A DNA stretch of 64,000 bases from Gaiellasilicea sp037720595 (GCA_037720595.1 JBBJLW010000016.1:9471-73470), one strand, 5' to 3'. Shown: positions 7,069 through 17,990, counted from the first letter of the stretch. Translations and numbers: made by a program. Notes: a model not told the origin generated them from the sequence alone.

Positions 7069-7295
7069 TGCCGCGTTGGATCAGGCTGCGCGTTCGACCT
7101 GGAACCGGACTACACGCCGGTGACCAGCACTTCCGACCGGGCGACGAGTTCGTCGTGTCGTACGCCGACGCCGCGACGCTTCTTCGCGACCGCGGCCGCC
7201 GCGCCTTCGACACGGTTGAGGACTACGAGACCGACTCTGAGGAGCCGCCCGACGGAATGCTTTCAATCGGGCAGCCCTCAGAACCGCTTGGTTGA
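7068..7295 (+). CDS. Small hypothetical protein coupled to the integrase
   Basis: The 75-residue protein starts at a GTG overlapping the integrase stop (TAGTG), so translation is coupled. The sequence is acidic, with a beta-rich start (RIRLRVRPGTG-like pattern) and FRPGDEFVVSYADAATLLRDRG, which resembles short accessory proteins of phages and islands. I cannot name the family. It ends 8 bp before the att repeat. An excision or directionality role is conceivable but not shown. Confidence 0.6.
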   Translation: MPRWIRLRVRPGTGLHAGDQHFRPGDEFVVSYADAATLLRDRGRRAFDTVEDYETDSEEPPDGMLSIGQPSEPLG

Positions 7296-7303
7296 GCCAA
7301 AAA

Positions 7304-7329
7304 TGGAGGCGGCGGGAATCGAACCCGCG
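7304..7329. repeat. att site inside the tmRNA 3' end
   Basis: Proximal copy of the 26-bp direct repeat, forming the T-arm and acceptor 3' strand of the functional tmRNA. It pairs with 1799-1824. Since the complete gene lies on this side, the element body extends from here toward lower coordinates. Confidence 0.85.
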
Positions 7330-7666
7330 TCCGCGGACGCACCGGACAGAACATCTACAAGCGTAGTCTGCGCTTTGGTTTCGCCCGGCGGCCGGTTCGC
7401 AGACGACCTACCGACGGACTAGCCATCCTGCACTGTCGCGCCTCGGGCGATTGGCTCTCCCTCGGCGCCGAGCCCGAACGTTGGCGCCGCTTACCTGACC
7501 TCGGGCCGAGTCAGGAGCGGCGTCGCCAATCCTAGTTTTACCTAGGCAGCGAGTGCGAGATCATTCTTCGCATTTGTTCGTTTCCCGGTGGATTATCGAG
7601 GCCAACCGGGGACCTCGGCTTGCAGCTCTGCCGGAGAACCGACCACGTCGAAACCAGGTCGCCCCC
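7304..7666 (-). ncRNA. ssrA: tmRNA
   Basis: The 5' end GGGGGCGACCTGGTTTCGAC (from 7666) is the standard tmRNA start and pairs with the 3' strand CGCCTCC, with one G-U pair, to close the acceptor stem. The 3' part has the T-arm GCGGGTTCGATTCCCGC. Inside, the resume codon GCG at 7569-7571 opens a reading frame ending with TAG at 7542-7544 and encoding the short tag AKNDLALAA. The ALAA end is the usual protease signal. The RNA rescues stalled ribosomes together with SmpB, encoded 28 bp upstream. Its 3' end is the integration site of the island, so its natural downstream terminator has been displaced by island DNA. Confidence 0.95.
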
Positions 7667-7693
7667 GTATGTGTGTTCGTTCGAGTGTAGCCG

Positions 7694-8158
7694 TCAGCGG
7701 CGCGCCTTGAGCGCTCGCTCCATCTGCCGCTTCGCGTCCTTCGTGGCGAGATCGCGACGTTTGTCGAGCCGCTCCTTGCCGCGAGCGACCGCGAGCTCGA
7801 GCTTCACCTTGCCGTCCTTGAAGTAGAGACGCGTCGGAACGAGGGTCAGACCCTTCTCGCGCACCTTGGCGTGCAGCGTCGAGATCTCGTGTCGCTTGAG
7901 CAGTAGCTTACGATCGCGCGTCGGCTCGTGATTCGCGCTGTTGCCCTGTCGGTACTCGGCGATCTCGGCCCCGATCAGCCAGACCTCGAGCCCGCGCACG
8001 TCCGCGTACGCCTGCCCGAGCGTGACTCGACCCTCACGCAGCGACTTGACCTCGGTGCCGGTCAGGACGATCCCGGCCTCGTAGCGCTCGAGCAGCTCGT
8101 AATCGTGTCGCGCACGGCGATTTTCAGCGATCTGCTTGGTTCCCGTTGCCCTGGCCAT
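7694..8158 (-). CDS. smpB: SsrA-binding protein SmpB
   Basis: SmpB binds the tRNA-like domain of tmRNA and brings it to stalled ribosomes. The 154-residue protein starts MARATGTKQIAENRRARHDY, the family's usual beginning. The beta-barrel core carries GTEVKSLREGRVTLGQAYAD and NHEPTRDRKLLLKRHEI, and the tail is basic (KRRDLATKDAKRQMERALK), as needed for insertion into the mRNA channel. The open frame extends 19 codons further upstream but would overlap the SemiSWEET control region, so I chose the ATG at 8158. Pairing with ssrA downstream is a common order. Confidence 0.95.
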   Translation of the reverse strand: MARATGTKQIAENRRARHDYELLERYEAGIVLTGTEVKSLREGRVTLGQAYADVRGLEVWLIGAEIAEYRQGNSANHEPTRDRKLLLKRHEISTLHAKVREKGLTLVPTRLYFKDGKVKLELAVARGKERLDKRRDLATKDAKRQMERALKARR

Positions 8159-8186
8159 TCGGAGGATTGTAGGTAGCGTCAGACGC

Positions 8187-8462
8187 GTGACCGCCGAGAC
8201 CGCGCTCGCCTTCATCGCGTCCTCATACGGGATCCTGATGGCGATCTCGCCGCTCCTTCAGATCCGCGCGATCCTGCGGCACCAGAGCTCCCACGGCGTC
8301 TCGATTGCCTACCAATGCGTGTTGCTCGTCGGCTTCGCGCTCTGGTTCTCCTACGGAATCGCCAGCGACAACTGGGCGATCATCGTTCCGAACGTCGTCG
8401 CGATGGTCGTCTCGGCACTGACGATCGGCGTCACGCGCCACTATCGCGTGCCGGTTCTCTAG
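8187..8462 (+). CDS. SemiSWEET-type sugar transporter
   Basis: The 91-residue membrane protein has three predicted transmembrane helices and the conserved PQ-like turn SPLLQIRAILRHQSSHGVS in the first helix, followed by a WF-containing helix and a final hydrophobic helix. SemiSWEETs dimerise and let sugars equilibrate across the membrane. I chose the GTG at 8187 (VTAETALAFIASSYG), because the longer open frame overlaps smpB. It overlaps the helicase stop by 4 bp, tail to tail. Confidence 0.8.
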   Translation: MTAETALAFIASSYGILMAISPLLQIRAILRHQSSHGVSIAYQCVLLVGFALWFSYGIASDNWAIIVPNVVAMVVSALTIGVTRHYRVPVL

Positions 8463-10105
8463 CGACGACCCGCGAAGCAGCGATCGCAGAGAGGGAACCA
8501 CGGCGCGCAGCTCTGGCCGCACGATCGGCAGCGGCCGACGGTCGGCGAGCGCACCTCGTCTGCGAGCCGCGCGCTGACTCGGTCGGAAGCCGCCTGCTCG
8601 AGGGTCGCCGCCTTCTCGATCGTGACCCCGCCCACGTCCGGGTACTGGAGCGCAAACCAGCGCAGGATGCTGGCGGTCCGCGCCGCTTGCTCGGCGTCCT
8701 CGAGCGAGGAGTCGCGCAGGCGGCTCGCGTCAAGCAGGTACGCGAGGATCGGCCGCTGCGCGCGGTCGCCCGCGACAGCGAGCGCGAGCGTTGCGAGCAG
8801 CTCGAGGTTGTCGTCATCGACGGGAGCGTTGACGAGCTTCCACGTCTGCTCGAGCGCGAGCTTGCGCCCCCGCTCCCGCAGCCGTCGCTGCACTGTGTCG
8901 AGCCGGTTCAGAAGCGGGCCGATCGACTCGACCGAGAGCCAACCCTCGGTTGCCCACTGACGCAAGGCAGCGGTGTGCCAGGCGCGGAGCGCAGCCGCGA
9001 GCTGCGCCGGATTCTCGATCGGCAGGTCCTCGAGGCGCGGCCTGATTCGCGCGGTATCGACGACGCGGTAGCCGAAGTGGCCACCCGGGAGCTCGATGTG
9101 CGGCACGAGCGCCGACTCGACGATCTCCGCCTCGGCCTGAGCCCAGACGATCCCGGTCAGCACCCCCACGTGACCGCGCTCGACCAGCCCGAAGCGGCCG
9201 GCTCTGCCCGCGATCTGGGCGATCTCCCAGGGGTGGAGATCGCGCCGCTCGACGCCGTCGAACTTCGTCGTCTCGGCGAAGAGCAGCGTTTCGCAGGGCA
9301 GGTTGACGCCGTGCCCGAGCACGTCCGTGGAGGCGCAGAAATCGGCCTGCCCGTTCAGGAATCGGTCGATCTCGACGCGGCGCGAGGCGAGCGGCATCGC
9401 GCCGTAGAGAACGGCCACCCGGCCGGCGTGGCGGCGGTTCAGCTCGCCCGCGAGCGCGAGGACGGCGCGGCGACTGAACGCGACGACGACAGTGCCCGGC
9501 CGGAGAGCGTTGAACGCGACCTCGCCGGTCCAGTCGAGCGGCGCCTTGCGCTCGAAGAAGCGGATCTCTGCCTCCGGAAAGGCGTTCTGGACGAGCGGCA
9601 GAGCCTCGACCGCGCCGAGCAGAAGAATGTGCCGGTACTCGCCGGCGAGCAGGAGTCGGGTCCACGCCGAGCCGCGCTCCTCGTCCTCCGCCCACTGGAT
9701 CTCGTCGAGTACGAGCACCTCGCCGCGCAGCGGGGCCATTTCGGCGGTGCAGCAGATGATCGGCGCATCCTCGTTGACGCGTTCTTCGCCCGTGACCAGG
9801 CCGACACGCTCGGCGCCGAGCTGCGCAGAGAGCTTCCGGTGCGCCTCTTGAGCGAGCATCCGCAGCGGCGCGGCGAAGACGCCGCGACCGGACTCGGCGA
9901 GGAACTCGAGCGCGGAATGGGTCTTCCCGGAGTTCGTCGGGCCGAGATGCGCGACGACGCTCTCGGGCTGGGAGCCGCGGGTCGGGAGCCGGATCTCCGG
10001 CTCGGTCAGGTGCGTCGGGCGATGCTGCCTGGCCTTGCGCGTCGCGCGGCTCGGCCGCTTCTGGCGGCCGCCGCGGTGTTCCCGTCTCGCCGCCATGGCG
10101 TCCAC
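8459..10105 (-). CDS. SUV3-like ATP-dependent RNA helicase with C-terminal zinc ribbon
   Basis: This superfamily 2 helicase of 548 residues has motif I GPTNSGKT (about residues 55-62), motif II LDEIQ, a WTRLLLAGEY stretch and motif VI QIAGRAGRFG, the signature of mitochondrial degradosome helicase SUV3 and not of ordinary DEAD-box proteins. An alpha-helical C-terminal part follows, and the protein ends in a CxxC...CxxC pattern (CRSCGQSC, LCDRCF), probably a zinc ribbon. SUV3 unwinds structured RNA for 3' exonucleases, so an RNA-decay role is likely. The start is GTG 10105 or ATG 10096. It follows ftsX with a 10-bp gap in the opposite sense of expectation (ftsX is its 3' neighbour's upstream gene), so the two may be co-transcribed. 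Confidence 0.85.
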   Translation of the reverse strand: MDAMAARREHRGGRQKRPSRATRKARQHRPTHLTEPEIRLPTRGSQPESVVAHLGPTNSGKTHSALEFLAESGRGVFAAPLRMLAQEAHRKLSAQLGAERVGLVTGEERVNEDAPIICCTAEMAPLRGEVLVLDEIQWAEDEERGSAWTRLLLAGEYRHILLLGAVEALPLVQNAFPEAEIRFFERKAPLDWTGEVAFNALRPGTVVVAFSRRAVLALAGELNRRHAGRVAVLYGAMPLASRRVEIDRFLNGQADFCASTDVLGHGVNLPCETLLFAETTKFDGVERRDLHPWEIAQIAGRAGRFGLVERGHVGVLTGIVWAQAEAEIVESALVPHIELPGGHFGYRVVDTARIRPRLEDLPIENPAQLAAALRAWHTAALRQWATEGWLSVESIGPLLNRLDTVQRRLRERGRKLALEQTWKLVNAPVDDDNLELLATLALAVAGDRAQRPILAYLLDASRLRDSSLEDAEQAARTASILRWFALQYPDVGGVTIEKAATLEQAASDRVSARLADEVRSPTVGRCRSCGQSCAPWFPLCDRCFAGRR

Positions 10106-10115
10106 GGTAGCGGCG

Positions 10116-10979
10116 CTAGACGTCGAGGAAGCGCCTGAGCGTGATCCCGGACGCGAGTGCGCCGAGGCCGAGGCCGAGGCCGAGGACGATCAGCCCGACG
10201 AGCGAGAACTGGAGCGCGTTCACGTTGTCCTCGTTTGTGATCTGGGGGATCCGCGCGATCAGAAGCACCTTTCCGAGCCACAGCAACAAGACGGCCCCGA
10301 GGGCGCCGGCGAGGCCGCAAAGCAGTCCTTCGAGCATGAAGGGCCCGCGCACGAACCAGTTCGTCGCGCCGACGAGCTTCATCACCTCGACCTCTCGGCG
10401 ACGGGAGAAGATCGAGAGCCGGATCGTGTTCGCGATCAACATTGCCGACGCGATCAACAAGATCAGCACAGCCACTCGCACGGCCCATTCGATCACGTCG
10501 AGATAGCCGAGCACCTGCTCGGTTCGCTGCTTCCCATAGGTGACCTTGTCGACGCCCGAAGGAAGCGGCGACAAAGACGCGGTGATCCCCTTGAGTTGAT
10601 CTGCGTCGAACGGCGTGACCTTATGAGCCGGAGGAAGCGGGTTGGCCGACAGGTTCGCCGTCGCCTCGGGGAGGCGCTGTCGCATGATTCTCAGCGCCTC
10701 CGCTCTGGACACGAACTCGATGTTCTTCACCCGCGGATCAGCGTCGAGCTGGGCGCGGACGGCGTTGATCCGCCCCGGCGCGACATCGGTGTCGTAGTAC
10801 ACATTGATGACGAGCCTGTTCTGCACGTTCTGAGACCACGAGGACAGCCACGTACTGAGCGAGATGGAAAGTCCGAGCAGGAACATCCCGATCAGAACAG
10901 TCATCGACGCCGCGACGGTTGTCGAGATGTTTGCCCCCAAAGAGCGGAGCGACTCGCTGAAGATGAGCCGTAGCCTCAT
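10116..10979 (-). CDS. ftsX: Cell-division protein FtsX
   Basis: The 287-residue membrane protein has a cytosolic N-terminus with one helix (SMTVLIGMFLLGLSISL), a large extracytoplasmic loop (about residues 50-160) and three C-terminal helices, the FtsX topology. The inner loop SRRREVEVMKLVGATNWFVR is the conserved coupling segment that contacts FtsE. FtsEX uses ATP to activate peptidoglycan hydrolases at the septum. The start overlaps the ftsE stop by 4 nt. Confidence 0.95.
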   Translation of the reverse strand: MRLRLIFSESLRSLGANISTTVAASMTVLIGMFLLGLSISLSTWLSSWSQNVQNRLVINVYYDTDVAPGRINAVRAQLDADPRVKNIEFVSRAEALRIMRQRLPEATANLSANPLPPAHKVTPFDADQLKGITASLSPLPSGVDKVTYGKQRTEQVLGYLDVIEWAVRVAVLILLIASAMLIANTIRLSIFSRRREVEVMKLVGATNWFVRGPFMLEGLLCGLAGALGAVLLLWLGKVLLIARIPQITNEDNVNALQFSLVGLIVLGLGLGLGALASGITLRRFLDV

Positions 10980-11878
10980 TCGGAGGCATACCCTCCGCGG
11001 CGCTCGTCGCGAGCAAGTCGCCCGTCCTCGAGCGCGATCACGCGCTTGCGCATCTTGTCGACCATCTCGCGATCGTGGGTGACCATCAGGATCGTCGTGC
11101 CGGCGCGATTGATGCGATAGAGCAACTGCATGATCCCGACGGACGTGTCCGGGTCGAGGTTTCCCGTCGGCTCGTCGCAGATCAGGAGCGGCGGGTGATT
11201 GACGACGGCACGCGCGATCGAGACGCGCTGCTGCTCGCCGCCGGAGAGCTCGTCGGGCAGCGATCCGGTCTTGTCGGAGAGGCCGACCAGGGAGAGCACC
11301 TCGGGGACGTTGCGGCGGATGCTCGCCTTGCTCTCGCCCTGCACCTTCAGGGCGTAGGCGATGTTCTCGCCCGCCGTACGGTTCGGCAGCAGCTTGAAGT
11401 CCTGGAAGACGCAGCCGACATTGCGACGCAGGAGCGGTACCCGTGAGCGCTTGAGCCGGGTGAGGTCACGGCCGCCCACGACGACGCGGCCCGAAGTCGG
11501 CTCCATCTCCTTCAGCAGCAGGCGGATCATCGTCGACTTGCCCGACCCCGACGCGCCGACGACGAAGACGAACTCGCCCTTGTCGATCGTGAAGGAGACG
11601 TCGTTCAGGGCCACGACGTTCGGCTCGTAGATCTTCGTCACGCGCTCGAAGACGATCATCGTCCCCGATCCCGGGTCGAGCGGAGCGACCTGCCCGTCGC
11701 CCTCGACCGGGTCGACGAGCGCGGAGACGCCGTTCTTGCCGGATACGCCGTTGGCGGCCGCGCTCTCGCCGGAGGGAACTACCTGGGTGTGGACGTCGGG
11801 TTCCTGCACCGGATTCGAAGAGGAAGCCCCCGCACTGCCGCTCGAGTGGTGGCGAGGCGCTCCGGTCTCTGGAGCCAT
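10976..11878 (-). CDS. ftsE: Cell-division ATP-binding protein FtsE (possible N-terminal extension)
   Basis: The ABC ATPase core begins at MIVFERVTKIY (ATG at 11659) and shows Walker A GASGSGKST, signature LSGGEQQRVSIARA and Walker B LLICDEPTGNLD, all matching FtsE, normally near 229 residues. The open frame continues upstream to ATG 11878, adding 73 residues rich in Ser, Gly, Pro and Asp with coding-like third positions. Neither start has a strong ribosome site; the inner one has a modest GGGGACG. The shorter form (227 residues) is the family norm, while the longer form would leave just 21 bp to prfB instead of 240 bp. I list the longer frame with this caveat. Confidence 0.9.
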   Translation of the reverse strand: MAPETGAPRHHSSGSAGASSSNPVQEPDVHTQVVPSGESAAANGVSGKNGVSALVDPVEGDGQVAPLDPGSGTMIVFERVTKIYEPNVVALNDVSFTIDKGEFVFVVGASGSGKSTMIRLLLKEMEPTSGRVVVGGRDLTRLKRSRVPLLRRNVGCVFQDFKLLPNRTAGENIAYALKVQGESKASIRRNVPEVLSLVGLSDKTGSLPDELSGGEQQRVSIARAVVNHPPLLICDEPTGNLDPDTSVGIMQLLYRINRAGTTILMVTHDREMVDKMRKRVIALEDGRLARDERRGGYASE

Positions 11879-11899
11879 CAGTCTAGCCGACGCTTCGGG

Positions 11900-13004
11900 C
11901 TAGACCACTCGCCCGGTCGCCTTCGCCAGGAGATAGGCGTGGACGAAGCCGTCGAGATTCCCGTCGAGAACCCCCTGCGTATTGCCCACTTCGAAGTCGG
12001 TTCGATGATCCTTGACGAGCTGGTAGGGATGGAGCACATAGCTGCGGATTTGACTCCCGAAGCCGATGTCCTGCGCAGCGCCGCGCTCCTTCGCGAGCTC
12101 CGCTTCGCGCTCCTCCTCCTGCAACTCGACGAGGCGCGACTTGAGGATCCGCAGCGCCGTCTGCTTGTTCGAGGTCTGGGAGCGCTCGTTCTGGCACTGC
12201 ACGACGATCCCCGACGGGATGTGCGTGATCCGCACGGCCGAGTCGGTCTTGTTCACGTGCTGCCCACCGGCACCTGAGGCACGGTAGGTGTCGATCCGGA
12301 GGTCGGTCTCGTCGATCTCGACCTCGCTCTCGTCCGCCAGGAGCGGCGCGACGACGACCTGCGAGAACGCCGTATGGCGGCGGTGCGCGCTGTCGAACGG
12401 CGACTGCCGCACGAGCCGGTGGACGCCGCGCTCGGCCTTCATGATCCCGTAGGCGTTCTCGCCCTTGACGGTGAAGGTGGCCGACTTGAGCCCCGCCTCC
12501 TCACCCGGGCTCGCCTCGATCAGCTCGGCCTGGAAGCCGCGGTCGTCGGCCCAGCGCAGATACATGCGCAGCATCATCTCGGCCCAGTCCTGGGCGTCGG
12601 TTCCACCGGTGCCGGAGTGGATCGAGGCGACCGCGTCGCCGCTGTCGTACTCCCCGGTGAAGAGCGCGTCCTCTTGCAGCCGGGCGAGCTCGCCGCGCAA
12701 GGGCTGGAGCTGCGCCTCGATCTCGTCGCCGAGGTCGGGGTCCATCGCGAGCAACTCAGCGGCGTCGTCGTGCTCGCGTTGGAGGCGCTCGTAGCGCTCG
12801 AGGCGCTTGGTGAGACGGGAATGCTCGGTCGAGACGCGGGCTGCGTGGCTCTGGTCGTCCCAGAAGCCGGGCTGGCCTAGCTCCTCCTCGAGCGCGGTTA
12901 TGCGGACAGAGACGGCATCCGGGTCAAAGGTAATCACGAACCCAGGCGAGCTGGGCTCTGATCTCCTCGAGCTGCTGGTCGAGTGGAATCGCGGTCTCGG
13001 ACAC
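11900..13004 (-). CDS. prfB: Peptide chain release factor 2, programmed +1 frameshift
   Basis: RF2 terminates at UGA and UAA. A first frame from GTG 13004 encodes 26 codons ending VRDYL and then meets an in-frame TGA at 12924-12926. The message there is CTT TGA C, the classic slippery site at which the ribosome shifts +1 when RF2 is scarce. The main frame continues DPDAVSVRITALEEELG and reaches 11900. The joined protein has 367 residues, matching the family's 365. SPF in RQSPFDSAHRRH (stop-codon reading) and GAGGQHVNKTDSAVR (catalytic GGQ) are present. Translating only from a start near 12937 would lose the conserved N-terminus. Confidence 0.95.
12923..12929 (-). promoter_or_regulatory. RF2 autoregulatory frameshift site CTTTGAC
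   Basis: CTT (12927-12929) is followed by TGA (12924-12926) and C. tRNA-Leu on CTT can slip to TTT, after which GAC is read. The preceding codons CGT GAT TAC parallel the AGG GGG TAT of Escherichia coli. A strong internal Shine-Dalgarno just upstream is not obvious here (only TGGG), a difference from the enterobacterial model. Confidence 0.85.
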
Positions 13005-13078
13005 GGCGTGATGGTAGCGACCGAGCGGATCGCTTCGACGTGATCGGGCTTGAGCCCGGGCCGCGGCTGGTCGAAGGA

Positions 13079-14205
13079 CTACGCGAGAGTCAGCGTGCCG
13101 TTCGCATCACCGGCGCGCATCATGCGGAGAGCCTGTTCAGCACGGTTCTCGAGCGAGGCCGGCGTATCGTCCGGACGCAGCTCGGCGAACGCGCCTGTGC
13201 AGGCGAGCGTTGCGCCTGCCCTCGCCGCGAGCTCGTCCAGCGACGTCCGGAGCTCGGCGACTGCGGTCCGCGCCGCCTCAGCGGACTGCCCGTCCGTCAG
13301 GACGAGACCGAGTTCGCCGCCGCCGAGTCGGCAGGGCTCACCGGAGCCGGGAAGCAACGCGCGCAGTCGGTCTGCGATCTGCGCCAGCAGGATGTCGGCC
13401 GCGGCTGCTCCACTGCGCTCGCCGAGTCCCCCCAGCCCGAGCACGCTCACGACGAGGAGGCCGAGGACGCCGCCGTTTCGCTGAGCCTGATCGACCTCGT
13501 CCGCGAGCCGGCCGTCGAAATACCGCCGGTCGAGGAGACCCGTGCCCGCGTCCCGAACGGAGAGTGCGGCGATCGCATCGAACCGAAGCGCGGTCTCGAG
13601 CGAGCCTGCGGCGACTCCGACAATCCGGGTCAGCTCGAGAAGTCGGACGTCGGCCTCCTGCTCGAGATCCGTGCGCCAGATGGCCGAGATGTTCCCGCCG
13701 CATCGCCGTCCGCATCCTGCAGCGGGACGAGCAGGACTGTACGGATGTCGTCCGCCGACTCGCGAACGTACCGGGTGATGATCTCCGACTCGTTGCCGGC
13801 CGCGAGCATCGCTTCGAGCCACTCCAGCTCGTACGGCGTGAGCCCGCGTGATTCGACGAGGGGAGGCTCGGGCTCCGAACGGTGAATCGCGATCGCGGCT
13901 GCGTCGGGAGCACACGATCGCATCACGGCGTCGAGCAGCCGTGACGTGAGCTCTGGGAGGTCGACTGTCCCCCCGAACCAAGCCTCCTCGCGCAGGCGTC
14001 TGAGCTCCTCCGCCTCGTCGTCGGCCGTCGTGTCGTCCGACGGCACCGCGGCGACTTGTGCGACCCGCGCGGGAGATCGCAGCCACAGTGCAAGTGAAAG
14101 GAGCGCGAGCAAGGCTGACCCGGAAGCCGCTCCAACCGCCACGAGCCAGAGCGTCACCGATGAGTTCCACCGAAAGCCATCAGGGGGTGTGGTCTCGCAC
14201 GACAC
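13079..14205 (-). pseudogene. Membrane protein with GAF-like region and degenerate GGDEF domain, frame broken
   Basis: The N-terminal part (GTG 14205 to about 13695) carries one transmembrane helix (VTLWLVAVGAASGSALLALL) and a GAF-like region. The C-terminal part lies in a different frame and shows a GGDEF-family domain (GTGLLDRRYFDGRLADEV). A shift of -1 near 13695, as from one missing base, joins them into about 375 residues. The diguanylate cyclase signature, normally GGDEF, reads GGGEL (RLGGGELGLVL), so the metal-binding Asp is absent and cyclase activity is doubtful. It could be a c-di-GMP or nucleotide sensor. The gene lies just upstream of prfB on the same strand. Confidence 0.65.
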
Positions 14206-14515
14206 AGCGGCGCAGGCTCAGAGCTGTACGGGCTTAGAGGCGGAACGGGGAGAAGTCGTAGCGGCGACGCCACGGACGAGAGCAGGTCGACACCGGACGG
14301 CGAAAGTTGCGGTCGGTGTCGTGCTTGTCTGCGTGCTCGCTTCGCGGCGCGCACGTGACCACGCAACGACGATCCTCCAGCGCGCCTGGGAGCAGTCGCT
14401 CGAGGCCGCTCGCGCCGTTCTCTGCACGGAAGGCCGAGGAGCAGCCGTCGCCGAGCCATTCGAAGGTCACGACGATCCAATCTTCGCGGAGTCGATCGAT
14501 CTCATCGCGACATCG
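14206..14515. other. Divergent region before the RskA-domain gene
   Basis: The plus-strand frame of the RskA-domain gene stays open throughout and looks partly coding (ILQRAWEQSLEAARAVL), but contains no convincing start with a ribosome site. The real N-terminus may therefore lie here at a GTG. No other gene is supported. Confidence 0.35.
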
Positions 14516-15163
14516 ATGGAGCCGTCCGCGATCGACCCACCCGAGCCTGCGCACGAGCCGGAACCGATCTCAGTCGGTCTCGAACCTCCGCCGGTCCTCG
14601 AGTCGACGCTCGACGTCGAGGCGGAGCTGGTCGCCGCCGACTCGAATTTCGAGCCCGCGAGCGCCGCCGGCGCCTTCGAGACGCCGCCGCCGAACGACAC
14701 CGACCGTCGACGCCGCCGTCGGGCGGTCACGGCCTCGGTCGCGGCGATCGCGGCTGCCGCCGTGGCGGCGGGAGCGGCGTCCTGGGCTCTCTGGGCGAAC
14801 GACGACAGCTCCGGTCCGATGGGCGACGTCCTCGCCGCGATCTCGAGCAACGACGCCGAGCGGATCCCGCTCTCCGGCTCGTCGGACGGGCTCGCGGTGG
14901 TAGTCGGCCGGGACGGCCAGGCTGCGCTCGTCAGCTCGACGGTGCCGAGTGCCCCGCAGGGCAAGCAATACGAGATTTGGGTGATCCATGCGAAGCAACC
15001 GGCCCAGGCCGCCCTGTTCTCGGGCGGCCCGGGGCGAATGGTCGTTCCGCTCAGCCTGCCGGTTCGACCAGGAGACACGGTTGCGGTGACGCTCGAGGCG
15101 AGTGGAGGCGTCGGTGCGCCTACCAGCCCCGTGCTCTACGCGGCTACGAGGAGCGCCGAATAG
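14516..15163 (+). CDS. RskA-type anti-sigma-factor C-terminal domain protein
   Basis: From ATG 14516 the protein has 215 residues: an acidic, Pro-rich cytosolic part, a basic stop-transfer segment (DRRRRRRAV) with one transmembrane helix (VAAIAAAAVAAGAASWALW), and an outer domain with QGKQYEIWVIHAKQPAQAAL and VPLSLPVRPGDTVAVTLE. The outer part is the anti-sigma-K (RskA) C-terminal fold. In that family a cytosolic zinc-containing helical domain holds an ECF sigma factor and regulated proteolysis frees it. I see neither the sigma-binding domain nor a sigma gene next door, so the function may differ. The start is uncertain. Confidence 0.7.
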   Translation: MEPSAIDPPEPAHEPEPISVGLEPPPVLESTLDVEAELVAADSNFEPASAAGAFETPPPNDTDRRRRRRAVTASVAAIAAAAVAAGAASWALWANDDSSGPMGDVLAAISSNDAERIPLSGSSDGLAVVVGRDGQAALVSSTVPSAPQGKQYEIWVIHAKQPAQAALFSGGPGRMVVPLSLPVRPGDTVAVTLEASGGVGAPTSPVLYAATRSAE

Positions 15164-15227
15164 CTGCGGATCTTGCTGCCGGGCCGATGGAGACGTTCTA
15201 GGACGAGGTCAGAATTTGCGACGGGCG

Positions 15228-17900
<2,673 letters not shown>

Positions 17901-17938
17901 CCGGCACAGGGTAGCCATTCGGCCCGTCCTTCATCGAC

Positions 17939-17968
17939 CCCTTACACGGGCGCCGCGGGACCCTTACA
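17939..17968 (+). repeat. Twin CCCTTACA repeats upstream of the secreted protein
   Basis: CCCTTACA occurs at 17939-17946 and again at 17961-17968, 22 bp apart, close to two helical turns. The second copy is part of GACCC-TTACA-GGGTC, a small hairpin. The repeats end 23 bp before the start codon at 17991 and could bind a regulator. No clean -35/-10 pair is seen. Confidence 0.35.
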
Positions 17969-17990
17969 GGGTCGCTGTAACGTCGCTCTC

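Larger units (their letters stand above)
1799..7329. mobile_element. 5.5-kb integrative element inserted in the tmRNA 3' end
   Basis: The tmRNA 3' terminus at 7304-7329 is repeated as an identical 26-bp sequence at 1799-1824. A tyrosine recombinase gene lies between the copies, next to the intact tmRNA. This is the classic arrangement of an element that integrates at ssrA and restores the gene 3' end with its own attP sequence. Cargo runs mostly on the minus strand: HTH regulator, unknown protein, PIN-like and nuclease-like proteins, and an XRE + nucleotidyltransferase pair. No replication, conjugation, capsid or terminase gene is visible, so it is a small integrative island, possibly mobilised by a helper. 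Confidence 0.85.

Noticed and set aside
8315..10138. Long plus-strand open frame (607 codons)
   Set aside because: It is the mirror of the SUV3-like helicase frame, Arg/Asp/Glu-rich without domains; GC-rich codon bias leaves antisense frames open.
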